A DNA stretch of 26,358 nucleotides from Gammaproteobacteria bacterium. Lineage in GTDB: Bacteria > Pseudomonadota > Gammaproteobacteria > Pseudomonadales > DSM-25080. Under the pieces are notes generated by a model, which was not told where the DNA came from, ran no database searches, and saw nothing but the letters and a program-made list of their open reading frames with translations. The position numbers and the translations under genes were made by a program. The stretch is taken from the NCBI GenBank assembly GCA_013372965.1, contig JABXIR010000127.1:1-26358 (forward strand), written 5' to 3'. Each line of letters begins with the position of its first letter. Position 1 is the stretch's first letter. Below, piece after piece: positions 1 to 7,273 of this stretch.

Positions 1-254
1 CGCGCTTCCGCGAGCTCGTTCTCGTTGAGCGAGGCAACCGACACCCCAGCGAGGGAATATTCTCCATCACTTGGGGTGTCGAGACACCCAATAATATTCA
101 TCAGCGTTGATTTACCAGATCCCGAAGGCCCGGTTAACGCCACGTACTCATTCGCTTCAACCAATAGGTCGATACCTTTGAGAACTTCGAGGGTTTCCTC
201 ACCGAGCAAGTAGCGCTTTTTGATGTTGCTGAGCGCAATAACGGGCTCAGTCAT
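1..254 (-). CDS. ABC transporter ATP-binding protein, MacB/LolD-type (partial, 3' part outside window)
   Basis: Only the first 84 codons are visible; the frame is open to the left edge. The translation carries a Walker A loop, GPSGSGKST at residues 42-50, followed by the LMNIIGCLD segment typical of the MacB/LolD/FtsE class of ATPases. These energise lipoprotein release or tripartite efflux at the inner membrane. The ATG at 252-254 overlaps the stop codon of the upstream adaptor gene by 8 bases, which implies translational coupling and a shared complex. Walker B and the signature motif lie beyond the window, so neither the full length nor the presence of a fused permease can be judged. The class is confident; the substrate is unknown. 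Confidence 0.9.
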   Translation of the reverse strand, partial: MTEPVIALSNIKKRYLLGEETLEVLKGIDLLVEANEYVALTGPSGSGKSTLMNIIGCLDTPSDGEYSLAGVSVASLNENELAEA

Positions 255-1404
255 CTATACCAGCCTCAACTGGATCGCCATCTTCAAGTCGTTGTAGCTC
301 TCTAAACGGACCGACAACGATCGTTTCACCGCCCTCAAGTCCAGAGTCAATCCCCTGAAGTTCATCGGACGATGGGCCCAGCCCAACCGAGACTCTTTTA
401 GCCAGACCGTTTTCTACCACGAACACAAAATTTTCCACGGTAGTGCTATCGAGATTGGTTCTGACGGCTTCAATGGGAACCAAAGGAATATCATCAGCGG
501 CCGCTTGATAAATCTCGGCACGACAACTCATCCCCGACAGTAAAGACGCTTGATCGTCGATTAGGCGAATCTTAACTTTCACCGCCAAACCGTTTCGCCC
601 CGGGTAGCTACGAGCCGTTGAGCCGATCGTTTCCACCACACCACGCATCGCCGTATCGGGGAAAGCCACTGCGTAAACATCGGCTTCTTGCCCTACTTCA
701 ACGCCTGCGATATCGGCTTCGTCAACAAAGACTTCGGTAATAATGTCGTCTTGGTTGGCAATGGTCATCATCGATGACCCCACGATATTGGTGGTACCCG
801 AAATCACAGTCTCACCGACTTTGATGTCGAGCGCCGTCACGATGCCCGCAATGGGCGCACGGATCACCGTTTTATCGAGATATTTAGTGGCTTTGTCGAG
901 TAGCGCATTGGCCTGCGTCAAACTCTGCTGACGTGAATCGAGTTCGAGTCGCGCGGTTTGAAGCTCGTGATCGATATTTTCGAAGCTTTCTTCATCGGAT
1001 AATCCGGCCGATCGCATCGAGCGCTGTCGCTGCCAGCGACGCTCGAGATTCGCGACATACACGTTTTGTCGTTCAATCGCGATTTGCTGCATGCGAACAT
1101 TAGCCGCGTGCTGCTCGACTTCCGCTTCGAACTGCTCCGGATCGAGGCGCATTAGGATTTGGCCTTCTTCGACTCGGTCGCCCTCTTCGACGTTAAGTTC
1201 AATCACTTTAGCAATGACTTCGGAGGTCAGTTTGACTTCGGTTCGAAAGGCCAGTGATCCCGATGCAATGACGCTCGTCATGATCGGACCGCGCTGAACC
1301 TCGGCGAGTTCGACTTCAACTGAGGCACGGCTCGGACCGCTTCGAAACACCGAAACCGCAATGATGGCAACCGCAATGGCGCCGATGATCAGCCAATTTT
1401 TCAT
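247..1404 (-). CDS. Periplasmic adaptor (membrane fusion) protein, HlyD/MacA-like
   Basis: A 385-residue protein. It has one N-terminal membrane anchor (about residues 4-20), a split lipoyl/barrel-sandwich domain (about 50-92 and 170-205), a long alpha-helical hairpin rich in Gln, Arg and Glu between them (about 93-168), then beta-barrel and membrane-proximal domains (about 210-380). This order is that of MacA-type adaptors, which link an inner-membrane ABC transporter to an outer-membrane channel. It sits 6 bases after the Yip1-family gene and overlaps the ABC ATPase start by 8 bases, so the three are one operon. The Shine-Dalgarno sequence is poor, consistent with coupled translation. No TolC-like gene is visible. 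What it exports (drug, lipopeptide, siderophore, lipoprotein) cannot be told from the sequence. Confidence 0.9.
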   Translation of the reverse strand: MKNWLIIGAIAVAIIAVSVFRSGPSRASVEVELAEVQRGPIMTSVIASGSLAFRTEVKLTSEVIAKVIELNVEEGDRVEEGQILMRLDPEQFEAEVEQHAANVRMQQIAIERQNVYVANLERRWQRQRSMRSAGLSDEESFENIDHELQTARLELDSRQQSLTQANALLDKATKYLDKTVIRAPIAGIVTALDIKVGETVISGTTNIVGSSMMTIANQDDIITEVFVDEADIAGVEVGQEADVYAVAFPDTAMRGVVETIGSTARSYPGRNGLAVKVKIRLIDDQASLLSGMSCRAEIYQAAADDIPLVPIEAVRTNLDSTTVENFVFVVENGLAKRVSVGLGPSSDELQGIDSGLEGGETIVVGPFRELQRLEDGDPVEAGIDD

Positions 1405-1410
1405 ATTTGA

Positions 1411-2106
1411 TTAAATTGCCTGAATCGCGACGCCAACCGCCATTGGAATTGCTGCAATGATTACAGCTGCAACACTCGATTGACCGTTCGCACGCAGAAT
1501 CGAAAATAGAATAAAGATGCTCCAGAACGACGTAAGATCCAGTGCCGACCAAAGCTTGTAACCCGGCTCGCCAAATGGGATTTGTAAGATAAGGCCGTTC
1601 ACGTTAGTGAGAGAAATTAGCATCGGATCAATCGAACCGGGCTCGCTAATCAGCACGTTAACCACACCACCGACGGCCAAGAAAAGTACGGGCAAGCTCG
1701 ACCAAACCGACGCACGGAACCAATCAACATAGCCACGCTCGGTCGTGCCTGAAATACGGTTAGCGAGCATATAAACGAGCGCAGTCAGTGCCATAACGAT
1801 CGGCATAATAATCGCAATACTAACCATGCCCATGGCGATTATGCCGGTCTGACCGAGCATCTGCATACCTTGTCGAGCTTCAGCTCGCGCGGCTGGCTCA
1901 ACCTCGCGAAGATTTAATGCAATAAACTCGTCGAATGTCATGCTACTCAGGTACACATACTGAACTACCATCATCGCGGTAATCATGAGTACAAGGGGAA
2001 TGATGACGCCAGGCTTGGCATCGAAAAAACGCTGACTAAACGCACTTGGGTTGGCGAATACGTCACTTAAATTTTTAATAAAACTTGGACTTGTTGACTC
2101 GGTCAC
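1411..2106 (-). CDS. Yip1-family multi-pass membrane protein
   Basis: A 231-residue, very hydrophobic protein with an N-terminal soluble stretch containing the FANPSAFSQRFF segment (residues 17-28), then about five membrane spans. This pattern fits the bacterial YIP1 (PF04893) family, often seen next to MacA/MacB-like exporters; that family call is from memory. The start is GTG (2104-2106), chosen because an AAGGAG ribosome-binding site lies 7 bases upstream. It is the first gene of the operon with the adaptor and ABC ATPase and has its own candidate promoter. Its function is not established in bacteria. A membrane helper or stabiliser of the exporter is only an inference from position. Confidence 0.75.
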   Translation of the reverse strand: MTESTSPSFIKNLSDVFANPSAFSQRFFDAKPGVIIPLVLMITAMMVVQYVYLSSMTFDEFIALNLREVEPAARAEARQGMQMLGQTGIIAMGMVSIAIIMPIVMALTALVYMLANRISGTTERGYVDWFRASVWSSLPVLFLAVGGVVNVLISEPGSIDPMLISLTNVNGLILQIPFGEPGYKLWSALDLTSFWSIFILFSILRANGQSSVAAVIIAAIPMAVGVAIQAI

Positions 2107-2135
2107 GATAGAAACTCCTTGTAATTGATAGAGCC

Positions 2136-2164
2136 ATCATCAAAGAGTGGTGAGGATAAGTCAA
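2136..2164 (-). promoter_or_regulatory. Candidate sigma70 promoter for the Yip1/adaptor/ABC operon
   Basis: On the minus strand a -35 box TTGACT (2159-2164) and a -10 box GATGAT (2136-2141) are separated by 17 bases, about 30 bases upstream of the GTG start. Each box matches the consensus at four or five of six positions, and the spacing is optimal. Confidence 0.5.
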
Positions 2165-2199
2165 TAAAGCCGTGCCGCTGTTTAAATAGATTCAGCGGC
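2163..2199 (-). terminator. Candidate weak terminator hairpin after the GPH symporter gene
   Basis: The perfect 7-bp arms GCCGCTG (2193-2199 read on the minus strand) and CAGCGGC (2174-2180) flank a 12-base loop, followed by CGGCTTTATT. The T-tract is interrupted, so termination may be inefficient. It lies about 35 bases past the symporter stop codon and just before the next promoter, which is where a terminator would be expected. Confidence 0.35.
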
Positions 2200-2234
2200 G
2201 CGGAGTGAGCTAACGCGAAGAGGTTAATCGGTCA

Positions 2235-3653
2235 TTATCGGTCGGTTGAACGCTCGATTTCACCCATAATTCGGTCATGCTCGATTCGGTCGATTGGGAA
2301 CCGACGAATAAACAACATGGTGGCTGCGAATAGCACCAAGCAACCCGGCCCAGCGAACAGCGCCAAATTCCAAACTGCTTCAGCAGGAACATCTTGCGGT
2401 GCAGCTTCTTTCGGAAAAGCGATGATCTCTAACGCGATACCCGCTAAAAACGCGCCGATGCCATAACTGGCTTTGGTCGCAAATGCTCTTGCCGCGAAGA
2501 ACAACCCCTCCTCACGCTTGCCGGTGTCGAGGTAATGCTGATCGATCGAGTCGGTCAGCATCGAGTCAACGAGAATCACAAAGGCAATAAAGAATGCTTG
2601 AGAAATGCCGTTTGCCAAGAATACGAAGAGGATCTTACTTCCCTCTGCCATGGGCTGTAGCCAACCGAGCAAGTAGAAACACGTTGGAATCACGGCAATG
2701 CAGGCACCGATAACAACGCACAAGCTTGCCGCAGCACGTTTATCCATTCGCTTCGAGGTAAATTGCGCGATATTCGAGGCGAAGATAATCGCAACGACCA
2801 AGGCCAATGCCAGAATGCCTAGGGTTTCTGGCGAGAAGCCGAAGATGTAGGTTGCAATGTAAATTGTGAGCGTTTGGATAAGCCCCGCCAACGAGTTGAA
2901 ATACAACGACGAGGTAAACACCACTCGAAACGCTTTTTGCTTAAGTGCGGTGAACACGTCAGCGATCGCAAAGATCGCTCCGCGTTTTTTAACACTATCG
3001 TTTGCCGTGGTGGTTGCTAACGTCGGGATCGACTTCATTGTGCCGAGTGTCGACACCAGCATCGCAAGCGCGCCAACGACTGCGCAAAACAATCCGAACG
3101 CGGGGTACGAGTCGGCGTTCATCAGGCCGTTAGGAAAGGTCTCCGTGTTCGGGAAGAACACCACGAAACCAATAACGGAGATGGCCAAGATGCCGAAATA
3201 GGTGAAGAAAACACGATAACCAATCAGCGAAGTACGCTCGTGATAGCCACTAGCGAGCTCTGCACCAAGCGATAAATGAGGGACGAAAAACAGTGTGAGC
3301 GCGATACGAACGAGCACCGCAAAACCGACCATCCAGAAAAACAACGTGGTTTCTGACAATCCCGCGGGTGGCGCAAACAGCAGGTACATGGTAATTGCAA
3401 ATGGCACGATACCCGCCAGCATGAAGGGATGGCGTCGACCGAAACGAGTTCTGATTCGATCGGACCACTGACCCACCATCGGGTCCGAAACCGCATCTAC
3501 CACTAATGCAACCAGCGCTGCCAATCCTGCCAGAGAGGCACTCAGGCCGAGAATCTGATTGTAGTAAAAGAAAAGGAAGGTGTTAAAAGCGGCTTGTTTA
3601 ACGCCATCAGAAAACTGACCAACGCCATAGCTCAACTTTGTGGAAAACTTCAT
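2235..3653 (-). CDS. GPH-family (MelB-like) sugar:cation symporter, MFS_2
   Basis: A 472-residue protein with about 12 membrane spans. The N-terminal half has the glycoside-pentoside-hexuronide signature: D53-AVSDPMVGQWSD, then RTRFGRRHPF (residues 69-77). Asp53 and Asp57 correspond to the cation-site aspartates of MelB (family knowledge). It would import a sugar, glycoside or uronide with Na+ or H+. No glycosidase or sugar catabolic gene is adjacent, so the substrate is open. The gene follows a Crp/Fnr-type regulator gene by 88 bases, and that gap holds a palindrome suited to such a regulator. The ribosome-binding site is weak (a GGGACGG-like stretch just before the ATG). Confidence 0.85.
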   Translation of the reverse strand: MKFSTKLSYGVGQFSDGVKQAAFNTFLFFYYNQILGLSASLAGLAALVALVVDAVSDPMVGQWSDRIRTRFGRRHPFMLAGIVPFAITMYLLFAPPAGLSETTLFFWMVGFAVLVRIALTLFFVPHLSLGAELASGYHERTSLIGYRVFFTYFGILAISVIGFVVFFPNTETFPNGLMNADSYPAFGLFCAVVGALAMLVSTLGTMKSIPTLATTTANDSVKKRGAIFAIADVFTALKQKAFRVVFTSSLYFNSLAGLIQTLTIYIATYIFGFSPETLGILALALVVAIIFASNIAQFTSKRMDKRAAASLCVVIGACIAVIPTCFYLLGWLQPMAEGSKILFVFLANGISQAFFIAFVILVDSMLTDSIDQHYLDTGKREEGLFFAARAFATKASYGIGAFLAGIALEIIAFPKEAAPQDVPAEAVWNLALFAGPGCLVLFAATMLFIRRFPIDRIEHDRIMGEIERSTDR

Positions 3654-3719
3654 TCGACCGTCCCGTCATTCATTTTAATTATCGAGGCGTGAGCCTATCT
3701 GAAACTCGCGTTTACACCC

Positions 3720-3735
3720 TGTCACGTGAGTGACA
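3720..3735. promoter_or_regulatory. 16-bp palindrome TGTCAC-N4-GTGACA, candidate Crp/Fnr-family operator
   Basis: The site reads TGTCACGTGAGTGACA, with perfect 6-bp arms. Read as TGTCA-N6-TGACA it has the 5-6-5 geometry of Crp/CooA-type sites. It lies 6 bases past the stop of the Crp/Fnr-type regulator gene and 67-82 bases upstream of the symporter start. No T-tract follows on either strand, so a terminator is less likely than an operator. Confidence 0.45.
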
Positions 3736-3741
3736 CCGAGA

Positions 3742-4455
3742 CTACTCACCCTCGGTGACCTCGACTTCTTCAGCCAGTGCATCCATGTTGGTAATGACGT
3801 AGAAATCACCCTCATGAGCAATAATGCCTCGAGCACTCCAGTCTCTGAGAATCTTGTTTACACGCTGTCGAGAACCCACACACAAACGTGCCAAATCGGT
3901 CTGACTCATTTTTTGCGGAATCGCAACGCCATTTTCAACCGTTTCACCGAATTCATGCGCCATGGCTAACATACGACCTGCAAGTCTCGACTTTAATGGA
4001 TACAGCACCATTCCTGCGAGCAACTCGAAGACGCCACGCGTCCGCGCTACTTGGAATTGTGAAATGTCGCGATACATTAATGGGTAGGCTTCACCCGCAC
4101 GAATCACAGCAGCACGCGGAACTTTGAGCACCCATGAATCTTCTTTTGCTTGCAGATCGATGACCCGAGGCAAGTCGTTGTAGAGCGAGGCTTCACCGGC
4201 CCACGACCCCTCATGAAGATCATTGAGCGCGAATTCGTCGCCGTAGGCGCTATTAACAGACGCTCGAATCCAACCACTGAGTACGCAATAGAGGTGTGAG
4301 GTCGACTGGCCAACGCTGAACAAATAGCTGTTGGCCTCGATCATTTCAACTTTCGAGTGTTTAACAAGAATCGCCTGCTGCTCCTTAGGGAGATTTTTAA
4401 ACCAAGGTGATCGGGCGATCACTTTTTCCACATCGAAGTTGTGCTGACTCATCAT
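3742..4455 (-). CDS. Crp/Fnr-family transcriptional regulator
   Basis: A 237-residue protein. The N-terminal cyclic-nucleotide-binding-like beta-barrel spans about residues 10-130 (GQSTSHLYCVLSGWIRAS, then GSWAGEASLY), a long dimer helix covers about 130-165, and a winged helix-turn-helix follows at about 178-225 with SQTDLARLCVGSRQRVNKIL. The first helices match the Crp family and the recognition helix begins SRQRV. No N-terminal cysteine cluster is present, so an Fnr-type Fe-S sensor is unlikely; the ligand is unknown. The start ATG immediately follows the TAA of the acyl-CoA dehydrogenase with no gap, and an AGGAAGA ribosome-binding site lies inside the end of that gene. The two are therefore co-transcribed and probably coupled. 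A second ATG directly after the first could also serve. Confidence 0.9.
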   Translation of the reverse strand: MMSQHNFDVEKVIARSPWFKNLPKEQQAILVKHSKVEMIEANSYLFSVGQSTSHLYCVLSGWIRASVNSAYGDEFALNDLHEGSWAGEASLYNDLPRVIDLQAKEDSWVLKVPRAAVIRAGEAYPLMYRDISQFQVARTRGVFELLAGMVLYPLKSRLAGRMLAMAHEFGETVENGVAIPQKMSQTDLARLCVGSRQRVNKILRDWSARGIIAHEGDFYVITNMDALAEEVEVTEGE

Positions 4456-6252
4456 TTAAAACCAATCTTCCTGCATATCAAATGTTGTACGGTTCGCTGA
4501 GCACAATAAATCAGCCGATGCGTAAACCTTCGGCAACTGATACTCGAAGAAAAACTTCATGGCTTGAAGCTTACCACGATAAAACGCTTCGTCCGAATCG
4601 TGTGACAAATGATCGAGCCCCTTCGAGGCGACCGCACCCATTTTTAACCAAACCCAAGCAACAACCACGTTACCGAAGAAGTCTAGATACTCGACCGAAT
4701 TCGCCATTGCAAGATCAGGATTTTCGGTTGCGGCAACCGTCATTAGCGCGGTGGTTGTTTCTTCGAGTCGCGCAATGGCACGCGCGAGTGCATCGCATTG
4801 TTCTGGCAACCGAGCCTGCTCTGCTTCGATGGTTGAGCGCATTTCAGCCAGCATCGCTTGGTAGCCCGCAAAGCCATTCATTGGCACTTTACGACCAAGT
4901 AGGTCGAGCGACTGAATACCGGTCGTGCCTTCATGAATCGGATTGAGACGGTTATCTCGGTAGTACATTTCAACCGGATGCTCGTTCATGTAACCGTGAC
5001 CACCTAACACCTGAATCGCCAAGTCGTTCGCTTTAGGACCGTACTCTGAGGGCCAAGTCTTGATAATTGGCGTCAAGAAATCGAGTAATAGCGACGCTTT
5101 GTCGCGTTGCTCTTGTGTTTCAGCCGTCTTCTCATCTTCGTAGAGCGAACTACCGTATAGACAGAGCGTGAATGCACCTTCTGCGTAGGCTTTTTGTGTT
5201 AGCAACATGCGCTTAACATCGGTATGTTTGATGATGGGCACGGGTGCTGATTCAGGGTTTTTATTTGATAACAAACGCCCCTGTAAACGCTCTTTCGCGT
5301 AGTCAAGCGAGTACTGATAGCCGATCAGTGCCGTACACGCTGCGCCCGTACCTACCAAAATTCGCGCTTCGTTCATCATGTGGAACATGTACTTAAGGCC
5401 GTGATGCTCCTCGCCAACCAAATACCCGATCGCACCGCCTTTTTCGCCGAACGATAGAGACGTCGAGGTGTGACCACGACCACCCATCTTGTGCCAAAGG
5501 CCAGATAAAGCCACATCATTGCGCTCACCCACCGTACCGTCGTCGTTCACCATAAACTTCGGCACGATGAATAAGGATATGCCCTTCACACCTTTTGGAG
5601 CGCCTTTAATGCGCGCCAACACAAGGTGAACAATATTATCCGAGATTTCGTGGTCGCCGCCGGAAATGAAAATCTTGCTACCGCGAATACGGTAGGTGCC
5701 GTCTTCAGCGCGATCAGCTGTCGTGGTCAGGTCGGCGAGTCCGCTACCTGCGCCTGGTTCGGTCATTGCCATCGTACCCGCGAATCGACCGTCGCGCATC
5801 GGCACAACCCACTTCTCGATTTGCTCTGCAGTACCGTGCGCTTCAATTAAATTGGCGTTCGCGTTCGTTAGGCCCACATAGCCCAACGTAGTAGACGCCG
5901 CCGCCGTCAGGTAGCTGTAGGCTGCGCTAGACACTACATACGGAAGTTGCATACCACCGAGCTCGAAGTCGGCAGTCGTCGCCCCCAAACCCGATTGAAT
6001 AACGGTATCAATCGCATCCTTGATTTCAGGAACCATGGTGACGGTTTCGCCATCAAAGGTCGGTTCAACTTCATCGACCTTCTTTTGGATCGGCATGAAC
6101 TTGTCTTCCGCAATACGTCGCGCAAGATCGATCGTCGCATCGAAAGTTTCGCGGTTATGCTCGGTGTAGCGTTCACGCTCTGTTAACGCTTCACAGTTAA
6201 AAAATTCGTAAACCAAGAAGTCGAGATCACGTTGATTGATAATGTTCGGCAT
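4456..6252 (-). CDS. Acyl-CoA dehydrogenase with C-terminal extension domain (DmdC/FadE-like class)
   Basis: A 598-residue FAD enzyme that oxidises an acyl-CoA to the 2-enoyl-CoA. Visible landmarks are the flavin/substrate motif MTEPGAGSGL (residues 163-172), GSKIFISGGDHE (191-202), VLGGHGYMNEHPVEMYYRD (415-433) and IHEGTTGIQ (439-447), whose Glu441 aligns with the catalytic base of the DmdC class. Residues from about 470 to the end form the extra helical domain (PF12806-like) of the 590-600-residue subgroup. That subgroup includes 3-methylmercaptopropionyl-CoA dehydrogenase DmdC and also many general acyl-CoA dehydrogenases, so the substrate cannot be fixed. It is divergent from an MmyB-type regulator across a palindrome and leads an operon with a Crp/Fnr regulator. 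A FadD-type ligase lies nearby, supporting a role in acid activation and beta-oxidation. Confidence 0.92.
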   Translation of the reverse strand: MPNIINQRDLDFLVYEFFNCEALTERERYTEHNRETFDATIDLARRIAEDKFMPIQKKVDEVEPTFDGETVTMVPEIKDAIDTVIQSGLGATTADFELGGMQLPYVVSSAAYSYLTAAASTTLGYVGLTNANANLIEAHGTAEQIEKWVVPMRDGRFAGTMAMTEPGAGSGLADLTTTADRAEDGTYRIRGSKIFISGGDHEISDNIVHLVLARIKGAPKGVKGISLFIVPKFMVNDDGTVGERNDVALSGLWHKMGGRGHTSTSLSFGEKGGAIGYLVGEEHHGLKYMFHMMNEARILVGTGAACTALIGYQYSLDYAKERLQGRLLSNKNPESAPVPIIKHTDVKRMLLTQKAYAEGAFTLCLYGSSLYEDEKTAETQEQRDKASLLLDFLTPIIKTWPSEYGPKANDLAIQVLGGHGYMNEHPVEMYYRDNRLNPIHEGTTGIQSLDLLGRKVPMNGFAGYQAMLAEMRSTIEAEQARLPEQCDALARAIARLEETTTALMTVAATENPDLAMANSVEYLDFFGNVVVAWVWLKMGAVASKGLDHLSHDSDEAFYRGKLQAMKFFFEYQLPKVYASADLLCSANRTTFDMQEDWF

Positions 6253-6307
6253 AATTAAATCCTAGGGGATGTCCGTTTAGATGGCAGAAATAGTCGCTCT
6301 ACATGCT

Positions 6308-6334
6308 AAGATAGTCCATGACCTGACAGGTCAA
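6308..6334 (-). promoter_or_regulatory. Candidate promoter of the acyl-CoA dehydrogenase operon
   Basis: On the minus strand a -35 box TTGACC (6329-6334) and a -10 box TATCTT (6308-6313) are 15 bases apart, which is short. The -35 box overlaps the right half of the 6319-6333 palindrome, so binding there would block the polymerase. Confidence 0.35.
6319..6333. promoter_or_regulatory. Perfect 15-bp palindrome TGACCTG-A-CAGGTCA, candidate operator
   Basis: The site is a perfect inverted repeat (7-bp arms, one central base) between the divergent acyl-CoA dehydrogenase (start 6252) and XRE regulator (start 6361). The regulator is the obvious candidate to bind it, 28 bases upstream of its own start, giving autoregulation plus control of the dehydrogenase. 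This is inferred from position and symmetry. Confidence 0.6.
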
Positions 6335-6360
6335 GACAGCCATTGGATCCTTAATAAACG

Positions 6361-7158
6361 ATGACAAACTCACACGAAACCGCTCAGTTTGGCCGACTTT
6401 TAAAGTTCTGGCGAGAGGTACACCAACTCAGCCAAGAGGCCCTTGCACTTGAGCTTTCGTCATCTACGCGTCACTTGAGCTGCCTCGAGAACAACAAAGC
6501 TCGTCCTAGCCTCAGTATGGTCAAAACCATCGCAGCGCGCTTTAACCTGAACGAACGCGACACCTCACATCTCATGTTAGCCGCTGGCTTTGTCCCCGAA
6601 AACCCGGTGCGTGACTTAACCGATCCGTCATTACGATGGTTGCGCAATGCGATGGAACTCAATCTGAATGCGCTAATGCCTCAGCCTGCCGCGCTCATCG
6701 ATCGTTACGGTGATGTGCAACTGGCGAATGCTGCTTGGTTCGAAGTGATGCGAGAGGCAGAAGTACTCGACGCCGACAACAACCAACCAAATTACTATGT
6801 GCTGCTCTTTAAACTCCTTGAAGTCGAAAGCGACGAAGAGTTACGCCAGAACACGGCCTCACTGATTCGCATGGCCCTCCAACAAGAGTACCTATTGTCA
6901 GGTGATGCCCGCTTTGAAGCCGTACTAAAGCTACTCGACGATTTAAATCTGCTGTCTTCGAGCTGGCCTACGCGGGCTGCCAAACTCGATCCAATGGCAA
7001 GTTACCGCATTCCAATCAAGCGAAACGGTCAGATTGAGCACGTGTTTAACGTCAACCAATCGGTCGGGGCTACTGGACCCGCCAGTTACGTCAGTGAACC
7101 AAGACTGACACTGTGCGCACTCTACCCAGAAAGCAAACACTCACAAACAAATTCATAA
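6361..7158 (+). CDS. XRE-family regulator with MmyB-like ligand-binding domain
   Basis: A 265-residue protein. An N-terminal helix-turn-helix of the XRE/Cro type covers about residues 8-66 (GRLLKFWREVHQLSQEALAL, then SSSTRHLSCLENNKARPS). From about residue 85 on, the segment LNALMPQPAALIDRYGDVQLANAAW is typical of the MmyB/MLTR ligand-binding domain (PF17765), a PAS-like fold that in its structural prototype binds a fatty acid (family knowledge). It is transcribed divergently from the acyl-CoA dehydrogenase and upstream of a FadD ligase, so it plausibly senses an acyl compound and controls both. The start ATG has only a weak GGAT ribosome-binding site. A perfect palindrome lies 28 bases upstream of the start. 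Confidence 0.88.
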   Translation: MTNSHETAQFGRLLKFWREVHQLSQEALALELSSSTRHLSCLENNKARPSLSMVKTIAARFNLNERDTSHLMLAAGFVPENPVRDLTDPSLRWLRNAMELNLNALMPQPAALIDRYGDVQLANAAWFEVMREAEVLDADNNQPNYYVLLFKLLEVESDEELRQNTASLIRMALQQEYLLSGDARFEAVLKLLDDLNLLSSSWPTRAAKLDPMASYRIPIKRNGQIEHVFNVNQSVGATGPASYVSEPRLTLCALYPESKHSQTNS

Positions 7159-7273
7159 GGCATCGTCACGCCAGCGCCTGAACACACTCGATTTTGTCTC
7201 TTTAGCGACACGCGGAGAGCATCACTTTTGTTAACGTTACCCGCTGATTTTAACGATAATAAGAAGGTGGCGA

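Noticed and set aside
4407..4946. A 179-codon plus-strand open frame
   Set aside because: It lies antisense within the acyl-CoA dehydrogenase gene, its translation is rich in Arg, Pro and Ser and has no recognisable motif.
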